NCBI GenBank assembly: GCA_048498395.1
Contig: JBEHYB010000069.1
Span: forward strand, 1-13,700
Length of the DNA stretch: 13,700 nt
Direction: 5' to 3'
From: Micavibrio_B sp048498395
Lineage (GTDB): Bacteria > Pseudomonadota > Alphaproteobacteria > Micavibrionales > Micavibrionaceae
Part shown: piece after piece, positions 1 to 7,989 of the stretch
Numbering within the stretch: position 1 is the stretch's first letter
How the letters are laid out: each line of letters begins with the position of its first letter
Made by a program: the position numbers and the translations under genes
Notes under the pieces: generated by a model
What the model was told of the DNA's origin: nothing
Seen by the model: only the letters and a program-made list of their open reading frames with translations
Database searches by the model: none

Positions 1-2923
1 AAGTGAGCTCGACGGATCCGGCGCAGTGAGCCACGGAGAAATCTTTCAGCAGTTCATGGGTCTGTTCCGGCCCGAGGCTCTTCAGGAGCGATCCGATCAG
101 GCTTTCATCGAGATAGCTGACGGATGGGGCGGCGGATGTACCTTCATTTGCGCCGGTATTGCGTTCAGCTTCCTCGATTTCACGTACCGCCGAGGCAAAG
201 CTGTCATCGTCTTCGCCGTCGTCATGGAAATCACCGAAGTTCCCGATATTCTGGATACTGTCCGGTGTGCCGATGATGTTGTTAATGGTGTCTGTAACGG
301 ACGGCTTGTCGAGTTTGAATTTCGGGTTGGTCAGCGCGCCTTTGATCGTTTTGCCGATGATCTGTTGCAGATGCTCGGGCATAACCGGTTTGCCGAGGAA
401 ATCATTCATGCTGTTGTCGAAATATTTCTTGATGTCTTCGGGGCGCACATTACCGGTCATGGCGACGATCGGCACGGTCGACTGGGCGATATTCTGAAGC
501 GAACGGATTTCATGCGTGGCATCGATCCCGTTCTTGCCCGGCAGTTCGATATCCATGAGGACGAGATCGAATTTGGATTTCTGGATTTCGCTGACCGCTT
601 CATCCGCCGTGGATGCAAGGGAAGTCTGATGTCCCGCCTTGCTGAGCAGGCCCTGCAATACTTTCTGATTGATGCCGTTATCGTCGACCACCAGGATGCG
701 GAGTTTCTTGCCGCTATGGTCGTTAAATCCAAGAGACGGTCTCATGCCTTTGTCTTCGGAATCGGCAAGTTTCATCGGCAGGGTAAAGAAGAAGGTACTG
801 CCTTCGCCTTCGCGGCTGTTGATGCCGATCGCAGCTCCCATCGCCTCGATCAGGCGTTTACAGATCGTGAGGCCGAGACCTGTGCCGCCGAATTTGCGGT
901 TGATACTGGCATCTGCCTGCGAGAACGGCGTGAAAATTCTCTTTTGTGATTCAGGGCTGATCCCGATACCGGAATCCTGCACGCCGAAATAAATCTGGTT
1001 GACTGGGCTGTTGCCGCTTTCAACCGCGGACAGGTTTTTAACCTGCATGATAACCTTGCCGCGCGGCGTGAACTTGATGGCGTTGTTGACAAGGTTCAGG
1101 AGAACCTGGCGCAGCCGTGTTGAATCTCCGACGACATATTCAGGTAGTTTTTCATCCACGTCGAGCACAAGCTCGATATTCTTCGATGCGGCATGACCGT
1201 TCATCAGCGTATGAATACCCTTGAGCAGGCGTTTAAGATCGAAATTGGAATTTTCGAGCTCTAGCTTGCCGCTCTCGATTTTTTCGAAATCCAGAATATC
1301 GTTCAGCAGGGCGAGCAGGGCTTCGCCTGAATCCTGAATAGTGGACGCGTATTCTTTTTGTTCGCGAGTCAGGCCGGTGTCGAGCAGGAGCCGAACCATA
1401 CCCATGACGCCCGTCATCGGCGTTCTGATCTCATGGCTGACGACGGCAAGGAAAGCTGATTTCGCGACATTGGCATCGTCTGCCGATTCTTTTGCCTTGC
1501 GCATTTCTTCGGTCTGGCGAACTTCCTGTAGCTGGAGGTTTTTCATCAGAAGCCGTTCCTGCTCAAGAACCTGCAGCAGGCGTTTATGTTCGGAAGCCTC
1601 GCGCGCTTCGCGAATGTCTTCGCCGGATGAAAAGTCATTGTCGTCATTGGCGATGGAAGAGGTGAGCTTACGGCTTGAGAAGCGCGTTTGCAGGATCGAT
1701 GAAGTCAGGGCCGTAACCGGCATGATCCATGGATTGAATTTCGTAATCCATTCGAGGGATGAAATCACACCCAGAGATTCAAAAGCAACCCACATGCTCG
1801 TAAACATGACTGCAGACGAGATAAGCGCAAAACTTACCATCGCGGGCGTTCCGTGGCGCGTCAGGATAAAAGGCCAAGTCATCAGACAGATCATAAGGCT
1901 GATGCCGAGCGACGGCGTATAGCCGAGAAGGACGGCGACTGTCGGCGAAAATGACGGCAGGATCGTGGCAAGGAAACCGCACATCGTGAAAAGAACAGAA
2001 CTGCCGATGAAAAGGGAAGACGGATATCTCTCTCTGGAACCGTGCGAGAACCATACGGCAAACAGGAGAAGTATCGGGAACGATGTCCTGAAAACTGGCG
2101 TAATCACCTGTCCGGTCAGGCCTTCGATCAGGAAGTTCTGGTCGATCATCTGGCGATAGAGGAAGAAGCTGAACCACATGATAGCAAGCGCAAAGAGCGA
2201 ATAGTTGCGATTGAACGAGAAGCCGGCGAGCAGGATGATCATCGAAACCAGGAAGAAGGTTTTTGACTGCGGGATCAGGCTCTCAAGCGTGCCGGCCATT
2301 TTAACGGAGGGTTGCAGCGAGGGTTTGAAAGTGACAACGGATCCTTTGTGGCCTTGCACATATAAAATGAGATAAGTCGGAACATTGCGTGTCAGGCTGA
2401 CCGGAACCTTGGATGGCAAAACAACAGAATCTTTTTGTTCCTGGTCTGTCGAGATCGTGTTGAAAAATGTCTGGCGTGAATCCGTCTCATAAAGAATGGC
2501 TTTATCTGCGAGGCCGATCCTGCCGTTAGAAGCCGTTCCGAAATTGAAAATCCAGGTGGCTTTGTCGCTGTTATTGAGAAGGGGGATGATAACCCAGTGG
2601 ACTGTGCCTTTGGTGCCGAGGCTGATAACCGATCCGGGTGTCGCATAGGCTTTAATGCCGCCGCTTTGCGCCATGTCGATGATATTGTTGAAAGTATACT
2701 GCTGGGCTTTGTCTTCGATGACATACATATAGCCTTGGGCAATAAAATCTTTATTGCCTGCGTTTGTAAGCTCAAGCGGAGGAATGGCCGTTTCGGGAGC
2801 CTGGGTTGTGAGGGGGCTTGGCGGTGTTGGAACCTGTGCGAAAGCCGGCGCGGAAACCAAAGGGCCCGCCGCCAGAAAAGTGACCAAAATCAGAACTGAA
2901 AAGATTTTGTAAAACAAAGACAT
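1..2923 (-). CDS. 7TMR-DISM hybrid sensor histidine kinase with receiver and probable Hpt domain (3' end beyond window)
   Basis: Membrane sensor kinase; 974 codons are visible and the C-terminus lies off the left edge. A signal peptide covers residues 1-29 (cleavage after APAFA). A periplasmic domain at about 30-210 resembles 7TMR-DISMED2, and about seven hydrophobic segments follow at 215-410. Next is a charged coiled-coil linker at 430-490. The HisKA H-box is SHEIRTP with His497. The HATPase domain has its N-box near Asn614, DSGIG at Asp650 and GGTGLGL near 680. A receiver at about 740-860 has acidic pair Asp747/Asp748 and phospho-acceptor Asp791 in LMDIELP. After an acidic linker, helical sequence from about 937 looks like the start of an Hpt domain, but its His is not in the window. 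All catalytic boxes look intact, so a full His-Asp-His relay is likely. The ATG is the first in-frame start after an upstream in-frame TAA and is needed for the signal peptide, though no good Shine-Dalgarno precedes it. The ligand and downstream partner are unknown. Confidence 0.9.
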   Translation of the reverse strand, partial: MSLFYKIFSVLILVTFLAAGPLVSAPAFAQVPTPPSPLTTQAPETAIPPLELTNAGNKDFIAQGYMYVIEDKAQQYTFNNIIDMAQSGGIKAYATPGSVISLGTKGTVHWVIIPLLNNSDKATWIFNFGTASNGRIGLADKAILYETDSRQTFFNTISTDQEQKDSVVLPSKVPVSLTRNVPTYLILYVQGHKGSVVTFKPSLQPSVKMAGTLESLIPQSKTFFLVSMIILLAGFSFNRNYSLFALAIMWFSFFLYRQMIDQNFLIEGLTGQVITPVFRTSFPILLLFAVWFSHGSRERYPSSLFIGSSVLFTMCGFLATILPSFSPTVAVLLGYTPSLGISLMICLMTWPFILTRHGTPAMVSFALISSAVMFTSMWVAFESLGVISSLEWITKFNPWIMPVTALTSSILQTRFSSRKLTSSIANDDNDFSSGEDIREAREASEHKRLLQVLEQERLLMKNLQLQEVRQTEEMRKAKESADDANVAKSAFLAVVSHEIRTPMTGVMGMVRLLLDTGLTREQKEYASTIQDSGEALLALLNDILDFEKIESGKLELENSNFDLKRLLKGIHTLMNGHAASKNIELVLDVDEKLPEYVVGDSTRLRQVLLNLVNNAIKFTPRGKVIMQVKNLSAVESGNSPVNQIYFGVQDSGIGISPESQKRIFTPFSQADASINRKFGGTGLGLTICKRLIEAMGAAIGINSREGEGSTFFFTLPMKLADSEDKGMRPSLGFNDHSGKKLRILVVDDNGINQKVLQGLLSKAGHQTSLASTADEAVSEIQKSKFDLVLMDIELPGKNGIDATHEIRSLQNIAQSTVPIVAMTGNVRPEDIKKYFDNSMNDFLGKPVMPEHLQQIIGKTIKGALTNPKFKLDKPSVTDTINNIIGTPDSIQNIGNFGDFHDDGEDDDSFASAVREIEEAERNTGANEGTSAAPSVSYLDESLIGSLLKSLGPEQTHELLKDFSVAHCAGSVELT

Positions 2924-2934
2924 AAGAAGCTTGA

Positions 2935-2951
2935 TCCGGCATTGGGCCGGA
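2935..2951 (-). promoter_or_regulatory. small hairpin in the leader of the hybrid kinase mRNA
   Basis: TCCGGC and GCCGGA form a perfect 6-bp stem around a 5-nt loop. The stem ends 11 nt before the kinase start codon, where a ribosome binding site would be expected, and no AGGAG-like motif is present. There is no T-run in either direction, so it is not a classical terminator. A role in translation is only inference. Confidence 0.3.
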
Positions 2952-3003
2952 ACATCCCGTTCTTACTCTTTCGTAAAAAACTTAATAAATAAATAAGTGA
3001 GGT

Positions 3004-3150
3004 CTAAATAAGAAAAATAGCCATCAAAATGAGCAATACGAAAACACCGCCAGCAAGATATTTTCCGTATTGAGTGAAAACATGCCAGCCCTGTTCGGAA
3101 CGCTCGACAGCTTGTGGATCTACCGGAATAGGGCCTGATTGTTGTGCCAT
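3004..3150 (-). CDS. 48-aa membrane microprotein, aa3-type cytochrome c oxidase subunit IV-like
   Basis: A 48-codon gene with a clear ribosome binding site (AGGAG, 9 nt before the ATG). The N-terminal 20 residues are polar. A GWxxFTxYGKYL segment follows, then one transmembrane helix (about 31-48) ending in LLILMAIFLI at the stop codon. This layout, with an aromatic amphipathic patch, a single helix and a terminal LMAIFL, is that of the small bacterial aa3-type oxidase subunit IV family (COX4_pro_2 type). The assignment rests on visual similarity only. Members are accessory subunits of haem-copper oxidases in the inner membrane. No oxidase gene lies nearby; the gene sits 51 nt after purN and 80 nt before the hybrid kinase, all on the same strand. 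It could instead be an unrelated one-helix protein, but the ribosome binding site and ORF structure make it a real gene. Confidence 0.7.
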   Translation of the reverse strand: MAQQSGPIPVDPQAVERSEQGWHVFTQYGKYLAGGVFVLLILMAIFLI

Positions 3151-3201
3151 TTGATTTAGCTCCTCGTTATGGGCGGATATTAGACAGGGCGGGCCGTTTT
3201 T

Positions 3202-3789
3202 TCAAGAGATGCTTCGCAGGTCTTTGATCACGGCGCGGATAGCGTCGGGATAGGCGATATGCTCCTCCCGCAGGATTTTGGCAGCCAGACTGTCAGGCGT
3301 TTCGTCTTTGGCAATGCTGACTTTACGCTGGAGGATAATCGGGCCGTCGTCCATATCGGGCGTAACGTAATGAAGAGTGCATCCGCTTTCGTTCTCTCCT
3401 GCCTCGATCGCGCGTTCATGCGTATGCAGGCCTTTAAATTTCGGCAGAAGGGATGGGTGAATATTGATCATCCGTCCGGTCCATTTATTGACGAAGGTGG
3501 ATGTCAGGACGCGCATAAATCCGGCAAGACATACGAGGTCGATTGGTTGCGCTGTCAGGATATCCTGTAGCGCATCTTCAAATGCTTCCCTTGTCGCAAA
3601 ATTCTTATGATCGAGTATGGCGGTTTTCAAACCCGCATTTTTCGCGCGTTCGATACCGAAGGCATCGGGACGATTTGAAATCACGATCTCGATCTCGGCG
3701 GGAAAATCCGGTGCCGCGCAGGCATCGATAATCGATTGCAGATTGCTGCCGCGGCCCGAGATAAGAACGGCGAGCTTTACGCGGCCCAT
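3202..3789 (-). CDS. purN: phosphoribosylglycinamide formyltransferase 1 (GART)
   Basis: Transfers a formyl group from 10-formyltetrahydrofolate to GAR, the third step of de novo purine synthesis, in the cytoplasm. The 195-aa length is normal. The N-terminus carries the phosphate-binding GRGSNLQSI loop, followed by ISNRPDAFGIERA, LAGFMRVLTSTFV, the catalytic NIHPSLLPKFKGLHTHERAIE (Asn and His of the active site) and HYVTPDMDDGPII (active-site Asp). The start codon lies inside the end of purM with a 13-nt overlap, which implies translational coupling. No strong ribosome binding site is visible, as is common for coupled genes. Overall a clear, intact PurN. Confidence 0.97.
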   Translation of the reverse strand: MGRVKLAVLISGRGSNLQSIIDACAAPDFPAEIEIVISNRPDAFGIERAKNAGLKTAILDHKNFATREAFEDALQDILTAQPIDLVCLAGFMRVLTSTFVNKWTGRMINIHPSLLPKFKGLHTHERAIEAGENESGCTLHYVTPDMDDGPIILQRKVSIAKDETPDSLAAKILREEHIAYPDAIRAVIKDLRSIS

Positions 3790-4841
3790 TCTTGATCCAT
3801 ATTCTCGATAACGACGCGCTCGCCGGATGCGACGGAAATGACTTCGCCGATACGATGGAATATTTCGCCGTTTGATGTCAGGCGTTTTTCCAGCTCCGGC
3901 GCGTCATTGGCCGCGCAGATAACAACCATGCCAATGCCGCAGTTTAATGTACGGGCAAGATCGTGGTTGCTGATATCCATACCGCGTTTCAGCCATTTGA
4001 AAACATCGGGCAGCGCCCATTGGCTGGCATCCAGTTTAACGCCGAGACCGTCCGGGAGGACGCGCGGAATATTTTCCAGCAACCCGCCGCCGGTGATATG
4101 CGACAATCCCTTGATCAGGGAAGTTTCCTTCAGGATGTTCATCAGCGCCTTGATGTAAATGCGCGTCGGGGTGAGGAGCGCTTCACCGAGAGTCTGGTCT
4201 TTCGCATAAGGGCAGGCATCTGAATATTTTACTTTGGTGTCTTCGACGATTTTGCGCACGAGTGAGAAACCGTTCGAGTGCACGCCACTCGAGGGGAGTC
4301 CATAGACGACATCGCCGGCCTTGATGGTCGTGCCGTCAAGGACACGCTCGCGCTCGACCGCGCCGACCGAGAAACCGGCCAGATCGTAATCATTGCCATG
4401 ATACATACCGGGCATTTCGGCCGTCTCGCCGCCGATCAGGGCGCAATTGGCCTGGCGGCAGCCTTCGGCGATCCCGTTAATGATCCTGCTGGCTGTTTCG
4501 ACATCCAGCTTTCCGCTGGCAAAATAATCGAGGAAGAAGAGGGGTTCGGCTCCCTGGACGATCAAATCGTTAACGCACATGGCCACCAGATCGATCCCGA
4601 TCGTGTCATGCAGGCCGGTTTCTATGGCAATCTTGAGTTTCGTGCCTACGCCGTCCGTGGCGGACACAAGGACCGGGTCCTTATATCCGGCGGCTTTCAC
4701 GTCAAACAGGGCTCCAAACCCCCCTAAACCGCCCATAACCCCGGCCCGGCGGGTGGATTTGGCGGCAGGCTTGATCCGTTCGACCAGTTCGTTCCCGGCA
4801 TCAATGTTTACACCTGCGGACTGATAAGCATTTACTTTCAT
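3777..4841 (-). CDS. purM: phosphoribosylformylglycinamidine cyclo-ligase (AIR synthetase)
   Basis: ATP-dependent ring closure of FGAM to AIR, step five of purine synthesis. With this start the protein is 354 aa, near the usual 340-355. Family motifs are all present: YQSAGVNIDAGN at the start, GGLGGFGALFDV, VSATDGVGTKLKIA, the DLVAMCVNDLIVQGAEPLFF block, GGETAEMPGMY, GLPSSGVHSNGFSLVR, and HITGGGLLENIPRVLP near the C-terminus. A TTG start 14 codons upstream (4883) is possible but adds residues outside the family alignment. The ATG at 4841 has GAGAAAGG about 11 nt upstream, so I prefer it. It is the first gene of the minus-strand purM-purN cluster and diverges from the DUF2066 gene across a 63-nt gap. 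Confidence 0.95.
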   Translation of the reverse strand: MKVNAYQSAGVNIDAGNELVERIKPAAKSTRRAGVMGGLGGFGALFDVKAAGYKDPVLVSATDGVGTKLKIAIETGLHDTIGIDLVAMCVNDLIVQGAEPLFFLDYFASGKLDVETASRIINGIAEGCRQANCALIGGETAEMPGMYHGNDYDLAGFSVGAVERERVLDGTTIKAGDVVYGLPSSGVHSNGFSLVRKIVEDTKVKYSDACPYAKDQTLGEALLTPTRIYIKALMNILKETSLIKGLSHITGGGLLENIPRVLPDGLGVKLDASQWALPDVFKWLKRGMDISNHDLARTLNCGIGMVVICAANDAPELEKRLTSNGEIFHRIGEVISVASGERVVIENMDQEWAA

Positions 4842-4870
4842 TGAAACGCGGACCTTTCTCGGGGTATAAG
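4841..4870 (+). promoter_or_regulatory. candidate sigma70-type promoter for the DUF2066-permease-hdaA operon
   Basis: TTGAAA (4841-4846), an 18-nt spacer and TATAAG (4865-4870) match the housekeeping pattern at 5/6 and 5/6 positions. The predicted transcript would start near 4877, giving a leader of about 28 nt before the ATG at 4905. The -35 box overlaps the divergent purM start codon by one base, so binding here could affect purM expression. No clear Shine-Dalgarno precedes the 4905 start. Confidence 0.45.
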
Positions 4871-4904
4871 CTTTTAAATTCAACCCCTTCTTAGAATCTT
4901 TATA

Positions 4905-6098
4905 ATGTTTCGTATAGTCCCGACTTTACTTTTTATCGCGATGTTATGGCCTGCGACCCTTTGGGCGCAAAGCGGAAGCGCGGCCTATACCGTCCGGGAC
5001 GTTAAAGTGGACATCGTGGCCGAGAGCTCGGTCAAGGCGCGAAATCAGGCTTTTGCGGCCGCCGAAGTGCAGGCGTTCAAAATGCTCTCTGAAAGATTTC
5101 TCGCCCCTGATCAGCTGGCAGGCTTTACCCAGCCGTCCCTTGATATAGTGGCCGGCATGGTGGCTGATTTTGAAATCACCAGCGAGCAATTGTCAAAACG
5201 CCGCTATCTTGGCACCTATGTCTTCCGGTTTAAGGAAGGGCCCGTCAATCGCTTTTTCGGCCATGCGCCGATTGCCGGAACGGCGACGGATTCAGGATCG
5301 GGAAACAGGTTGCTGATCATTCCCGTCTTCAGCCAGAACGGTGCGACTTCGCTGTGGGATATCAAGAAAAATCCATGGCTCGAAGCGTGGCAGAAACAGG
5401 CCCCGGCCGATATTCCAAACCTGATCGTTCCCGCAGGCGACGTATCGGATACGATGGATATACGTGAAACACAGCCTGATAAATTTTCACAATCCGGCTT
5501 GAAACGGTTCAAGGCGCGCTATGGCGCAAACGACATGGTCATTCTTTTTGCCGTCTTCGACCAGTCATCGAAAGATATGTTGAAAATAAATCTCTACCGC
5601 ACGGATCGCGGCAAGGTGGAGCTGACTCAGACATTGCCCATTCAGGTCGGCAAAGCCACGAAGCTCGGCGAACTGCTGGCGAGCGCCGTGCCGCAGGCTG
5701 AAGCCCTGCTGACTGGAAATTGGCGCGGCCAGGCATTGCCGCAGGATCTGAGCGGAGCCGGGGCTTCTGCGCCTCCGCCTGTCGCGGTTGCCCAGGTGCC
5801 CGCTCAGGCAATTCCGCCGTCGCCTTATACGCCGCAGGCCGGGCAGATCAAGGCTACGGCACAGTTCAATACGATGGGTGACTGGCTTGCGATGCGTCGG
5901 TCCCTGAATGGCATTCCGCCGCTGCAATCGATCCGTATTCTCGTGCTGACCACCAATCAGGCCAGCATGGAATTCACCTATAGCGACTGGATGGCGCTCA
6001 CAAGCGCGCTCTCCGCGCGCGGGCTGACATTGCGTGCATCCGTACCGGGTGAATATAACCTGGTCAAAACCGCGAACCCGACAGGATATATGCCATGA
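4905..6098 (+). CDS. exported DUF2066 domain protein
   Basis: A 397-aa protein of unknown function. Residues 1-21 form a signal peptide (Arg3, hydrophobic core, cleavage after TLWA), which fixes the start at 4905; the next ATG at 4941 would lose it. The N-terminal domain begins YTVRDVKVDIVAES and continues with ARNQAFAAAEVQAF, typical of DUF2066 proteins found beside purMN and hdaA in alphaproteobacteria. A proline/alanine-rich linker spans about 283-313. A C-terminal module (about 315-397, starting TAQFNTMGDWLAMRRSL) follows. The mature protein is likely periplasmic. Its stop overlaps the start of the permease gene (ATGA), so the two are probably co-translated. TATAAT at 4901-4906 overlaps the start codon but is probably chance. 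Confidence 0.85.
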   Translation: MFRIVPTLLFIAMLWPATLWAQSGSAAYTVRDVKVDIVAESSVKARNQAFAAAEVQAFKMLSERFLAPDQLAGFTQPSLDIVAGMVADFEITSEQLSKRRYLGTYVFRFKEGPVNRFFGHAPIAGTATDSGSGNRLLIIPVFSQNGATSLWDIKKNPWLEAWQKQAPADIPNLIVPAGDVSDTMDIRETQPDKFSQSGLKRFKARYGANDMVILFAVFDQSSKDMLKINLYRTDRGKVELTQTLPIQVGKATKLGELLASAVPQAEALLTGNWRGQALPQDLSGAGASAPPPVAVAQVPAQAIPPSPYTPQAGQIKATAQFNTMGDWLAMRRSLNGIPPLQSIRILVLTTNQASMEFTYSDWMALTSALSARGLTLRASVPGEYNLVKTANPTGYMP

Positions 6099-7225
6099 GC
6101 CAGAAAATATCGCTGACCGCGCAATCGATCTTCTGGGCTTTGTCCGGCCTGGTTCTTCTCGGTCTGATCATTTTATTTAATGGCATACTGCTCCCCTTCG
6201 TTGTTGGTGCAATCATTGCCTATTTGCTCAACCCGATCGTGCGTATGCTCGGCCAGAAGGGCTTGCGCCGCTGGGTGGCCTCACTGCTTATTCTGGGTGC
6301 GTTCCTGCTTTTTATCCTGACGCTTCTCGCGATCGCGCTGCCACTGCTGGTGCGCGAGCTTAGCGATTTTATTTCCAATGCCCCGACATATGCCAATCAC
6401 ATCGTCGATGCCATTCAGACACGACTGCATATCATTGAAGAAAAAACAGGTGTCGATTTCGTAACAAAAATGCAAACCAGCATTCAGGAGGATATCGGCA
6501 AGACCTTACAGGTCAGCCAGAAACTGGTTGGCGGCGTTGCGGCGGGATTGCTCGTTGGCGGTTCTGCTATCGTCGGCTTCGTCACGACGGCGCTGCTCAT
6601 CCCGATTACCGCCTATTTCATGATGAAAGACTGGCCGCGCGTTGTCGGCTTCGTGCACGACCTGATTCCCAAAGCGCATAAGAGCACGGTCAATAACCTT
6701 CTTGCCCAGATCGACACCAAGATCTCCGGCTTTATTCGCGGACAACTCTCTGTCTGCCTGATCCTCGGTATCATGTATGCGCTGGCGCTGAGCCTGGCCG
6801 GTCTTAAATACGGTGCGTTGATAGGCCTTGGCACGGGGCTGTTGTCGATCATTCCTTATGTGGGATCTACGCTTGGCCTTCTGACCAGTCTTGGGGTTGC
6901 TTTTTTCCAGACTGACGGCGACTGGAGTTATGTCGGCACGATTGCCGCGATTTTCTTTGTCGGACAGTTCCTTGAAGGAAATTTCATTTCTCCCAAACTG
7001 ATTGGAAACAGCGTCGGCCTTCATCCGCTATGGATCATCTTTGCCCTGCTGGCCGGCGGTTCATTGTTCGGACTTGTCGGCATGCTGATTGCGGTCCCGG
7101 TTGCGGCGATCATCAGCGTTCTGATCGGTTTTGCAATTCATAAATACAAGCAGAGCGATTTTTATAAAACGCCTGAAGTGGCACCTGTCGTCATTACCGA
7201 TATTACAGCGATCATTGAAGAGTAA
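6095..7225 (+). CDS. AI-2E/PerM family permease
   Basis: A 376-aa polytopic inner-membrane protein of the AI-2E transporter (PerM, TqsA-like) superfamily. Paired N-terminal helices lie at about 10-70, with LPFVVGAIIAYLLNPIV characteristic of the family. A long amphipathic, partly periplasmic segment (about 90-140) follows. The C-terminal helices carry ALIGLGTGLLSIIPYVGSTLG, the EGNFISPKLIGNSVGLHPLW block and GMLIAVPVAAI, all family hallmarks. About eight membrane segments are visible. Family members export diverse or unknown substrates, so autoinducer transport should not be assumed. It overlaps the DUF2066 gene by 4 nt (AGGA 8 nt upstream of its start) and is followed after 2 nt by hdaA. Confidence 0.9.
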   Translation: MSQKISLTAQSIFWALSGLVLLGLIILFNGILLPFVVGAIIAYLLNPIVRMLGQKGLRRWVASLLILGAFLLFILTLLAIALPLLVRELSDFISNAPTYANHIVDAIQTRLHIIEEKTGVDFVTKMQTSIQEDIGKTLQVSQKLVGGVAAGLLVGGSAIVGFVTTALLIPITAYFMMKDWPRVVGFVHDLIPKAHKSTVNNLLAQIDTKISGFIRGQLSVCLILGIMYALALSLAGLKYGALIGLGTGLLSIIPYVGSTLGLLTSLGVAFFQTDGDWSYVGTIAAIFFVGQFLEGNFISPKLIGNSVGLHPLWIIFALLAGGSLFGLVGMLIAVPVAAIISVLIGFAIHKYKQSDFYKTPEVAPVVITDITAIIEE

Positions 7226-7227
7226 AT

Positions 7228-7989
7228 ATGCCTGATACCAATCAACTGTCATTCAATCTGGATTTTCGGCCCGCCTATAGTCGCGAAGATTATTTCGTGG
7301 GCGAAAGCAATCAGGAAGCGATTCATTCGATCGATAACTGGGATAAATGGGGGCCGTCGCCTTTTGTGATTATTTATGGTGGCGAAGGCTCTGGGAAAAA
7401 GCATATCGCCGCCGTGTGGCAGACGCGTTCTTCCGCCGTCGTTATGGACGCGCGCAGTTTCGGCGATACGCCGCTCGAAGATATTTTGCGGGATCGCCCG
7501 AATATCATCCTGCATCAGCTTCATCTTATTCTGGGCGATCGCGAGCTTGAGGAAAAGCTCTTCCATATTTACAATTCTTACATCGGCCAGAGCGACAAGC
7601 GGTTCGTCCTGATGACCAGCCGCAAATCGCCGGGACAATTGGAATTTATCATTCCCGATCTGAAATCGCGTATGCTTGGCTCTCCGAATATCGGCATCAG
7701 CAATCTCGATGATACGCTCCTGGCGCAGGTTCTTGGTAAGCAGCTTCATGACAAGGGGTTCCAGCCGACGGCGGATCTTTTACGTTATTCCATCAACCTG
7801 ATGGAGCGTTCCTGGGCCGCGCCGAAACGTCTTGCCGAGACCTTGAACAAAATGTCGCTCGACAAGCAAAAGGGCCTGACAAAGAAAATGATCCGTGAAG
7901 CGATCGGCAAGATGGAAGAAGGAGGAGGGGAAGCCCAGCCGGAGATTTACTCACCGTCGCCTGCGTCCCTCGACCGAAAGCCTAGTTAG
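7228..7989 (+). CDS. hdaA: HdaA-like DnaA regulatory inactivator (DnaA/Hda AAA+ homologue)
   Basis: A 253-aa AAA+ protein resembling DnaA domain III without the DNA-binding domain IV. Hda proteins dock on the sliding clamp and stimulate hydrolysis of DnaA-ATP, limiting replication initiation. The N-terminus has a clamp-binding-like motif QLSFNL (residues 6-11). The P-loop is GGEGSGKKH (51-59), with Lys58 where Ser/Thr is usual. The Walker B position reads NIILHQLH (about 92-99), without the normal Asp. IPDLKSRM (142-149) retains Arg148, matching the Hda arginine finger. The C-terminal helical lid (about 160-235) has the expected form, and the last 20 residues are a non-conserved tail. It is the third gene of the operon. 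The identity is good, but the altered nucleotide motifs are odd (see findings). Confidence 0.85.
   Translation: MPDTNQLSFNLDFRPAYSREDYFVGESNQEAIHSIDNWDKWGPSPFVIIYGGEGSGKKHIAAVWQTRSSAVVMDARSFGDTPLEDILRDRPNIILHQLHLILGDRELEEKLFHIYNSYIGQSDKRFVLMTSRKSPGQLEFIIPDLKSRMLGSPNIGISNLDDTLLAQVLGKQLHDKGFQPTADLLRYSINLMERSWAAPKRLAETLNKMSLDKQKGLTKKMIREAIGKMEEGGGEAQPEIYSPSPASLDRKPS

Noticed and set aside
26..949. 307-codon open frame on the plus strand
   Set aside because: It is antisense to the hybrid kinase ATPase and receiver domains, whose motifs are unmistakable on the minus strand. Its protein has no recognisable family features and it results from codon bias of the real gene.
2982..2996. CtrA-like site TTAA-N7-ATAA upstream of the hybrid kinase
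   Set aside because: It matches 7 of 8 consensus bases, but lies in a TAAA tetranucleotide run where such matches arise by chance; no better CtrA site was found upstream of divK either.
4842..4883. Longer PurM from a TTG start at 4883
   Set aside because: It adds 14 residues not seen in the family, and the ATG at 4841 has a better-placed ribosome binding site.
4901..4906. TATAAT immediately before and over the DUF2066 start codon
   Set aside because: As a -10 box it would start transcription inside the signal peptide coding region, and the next ATG would lose the signal peptide. The upstream TTGAAA/TATAAG pair is a better promoter.
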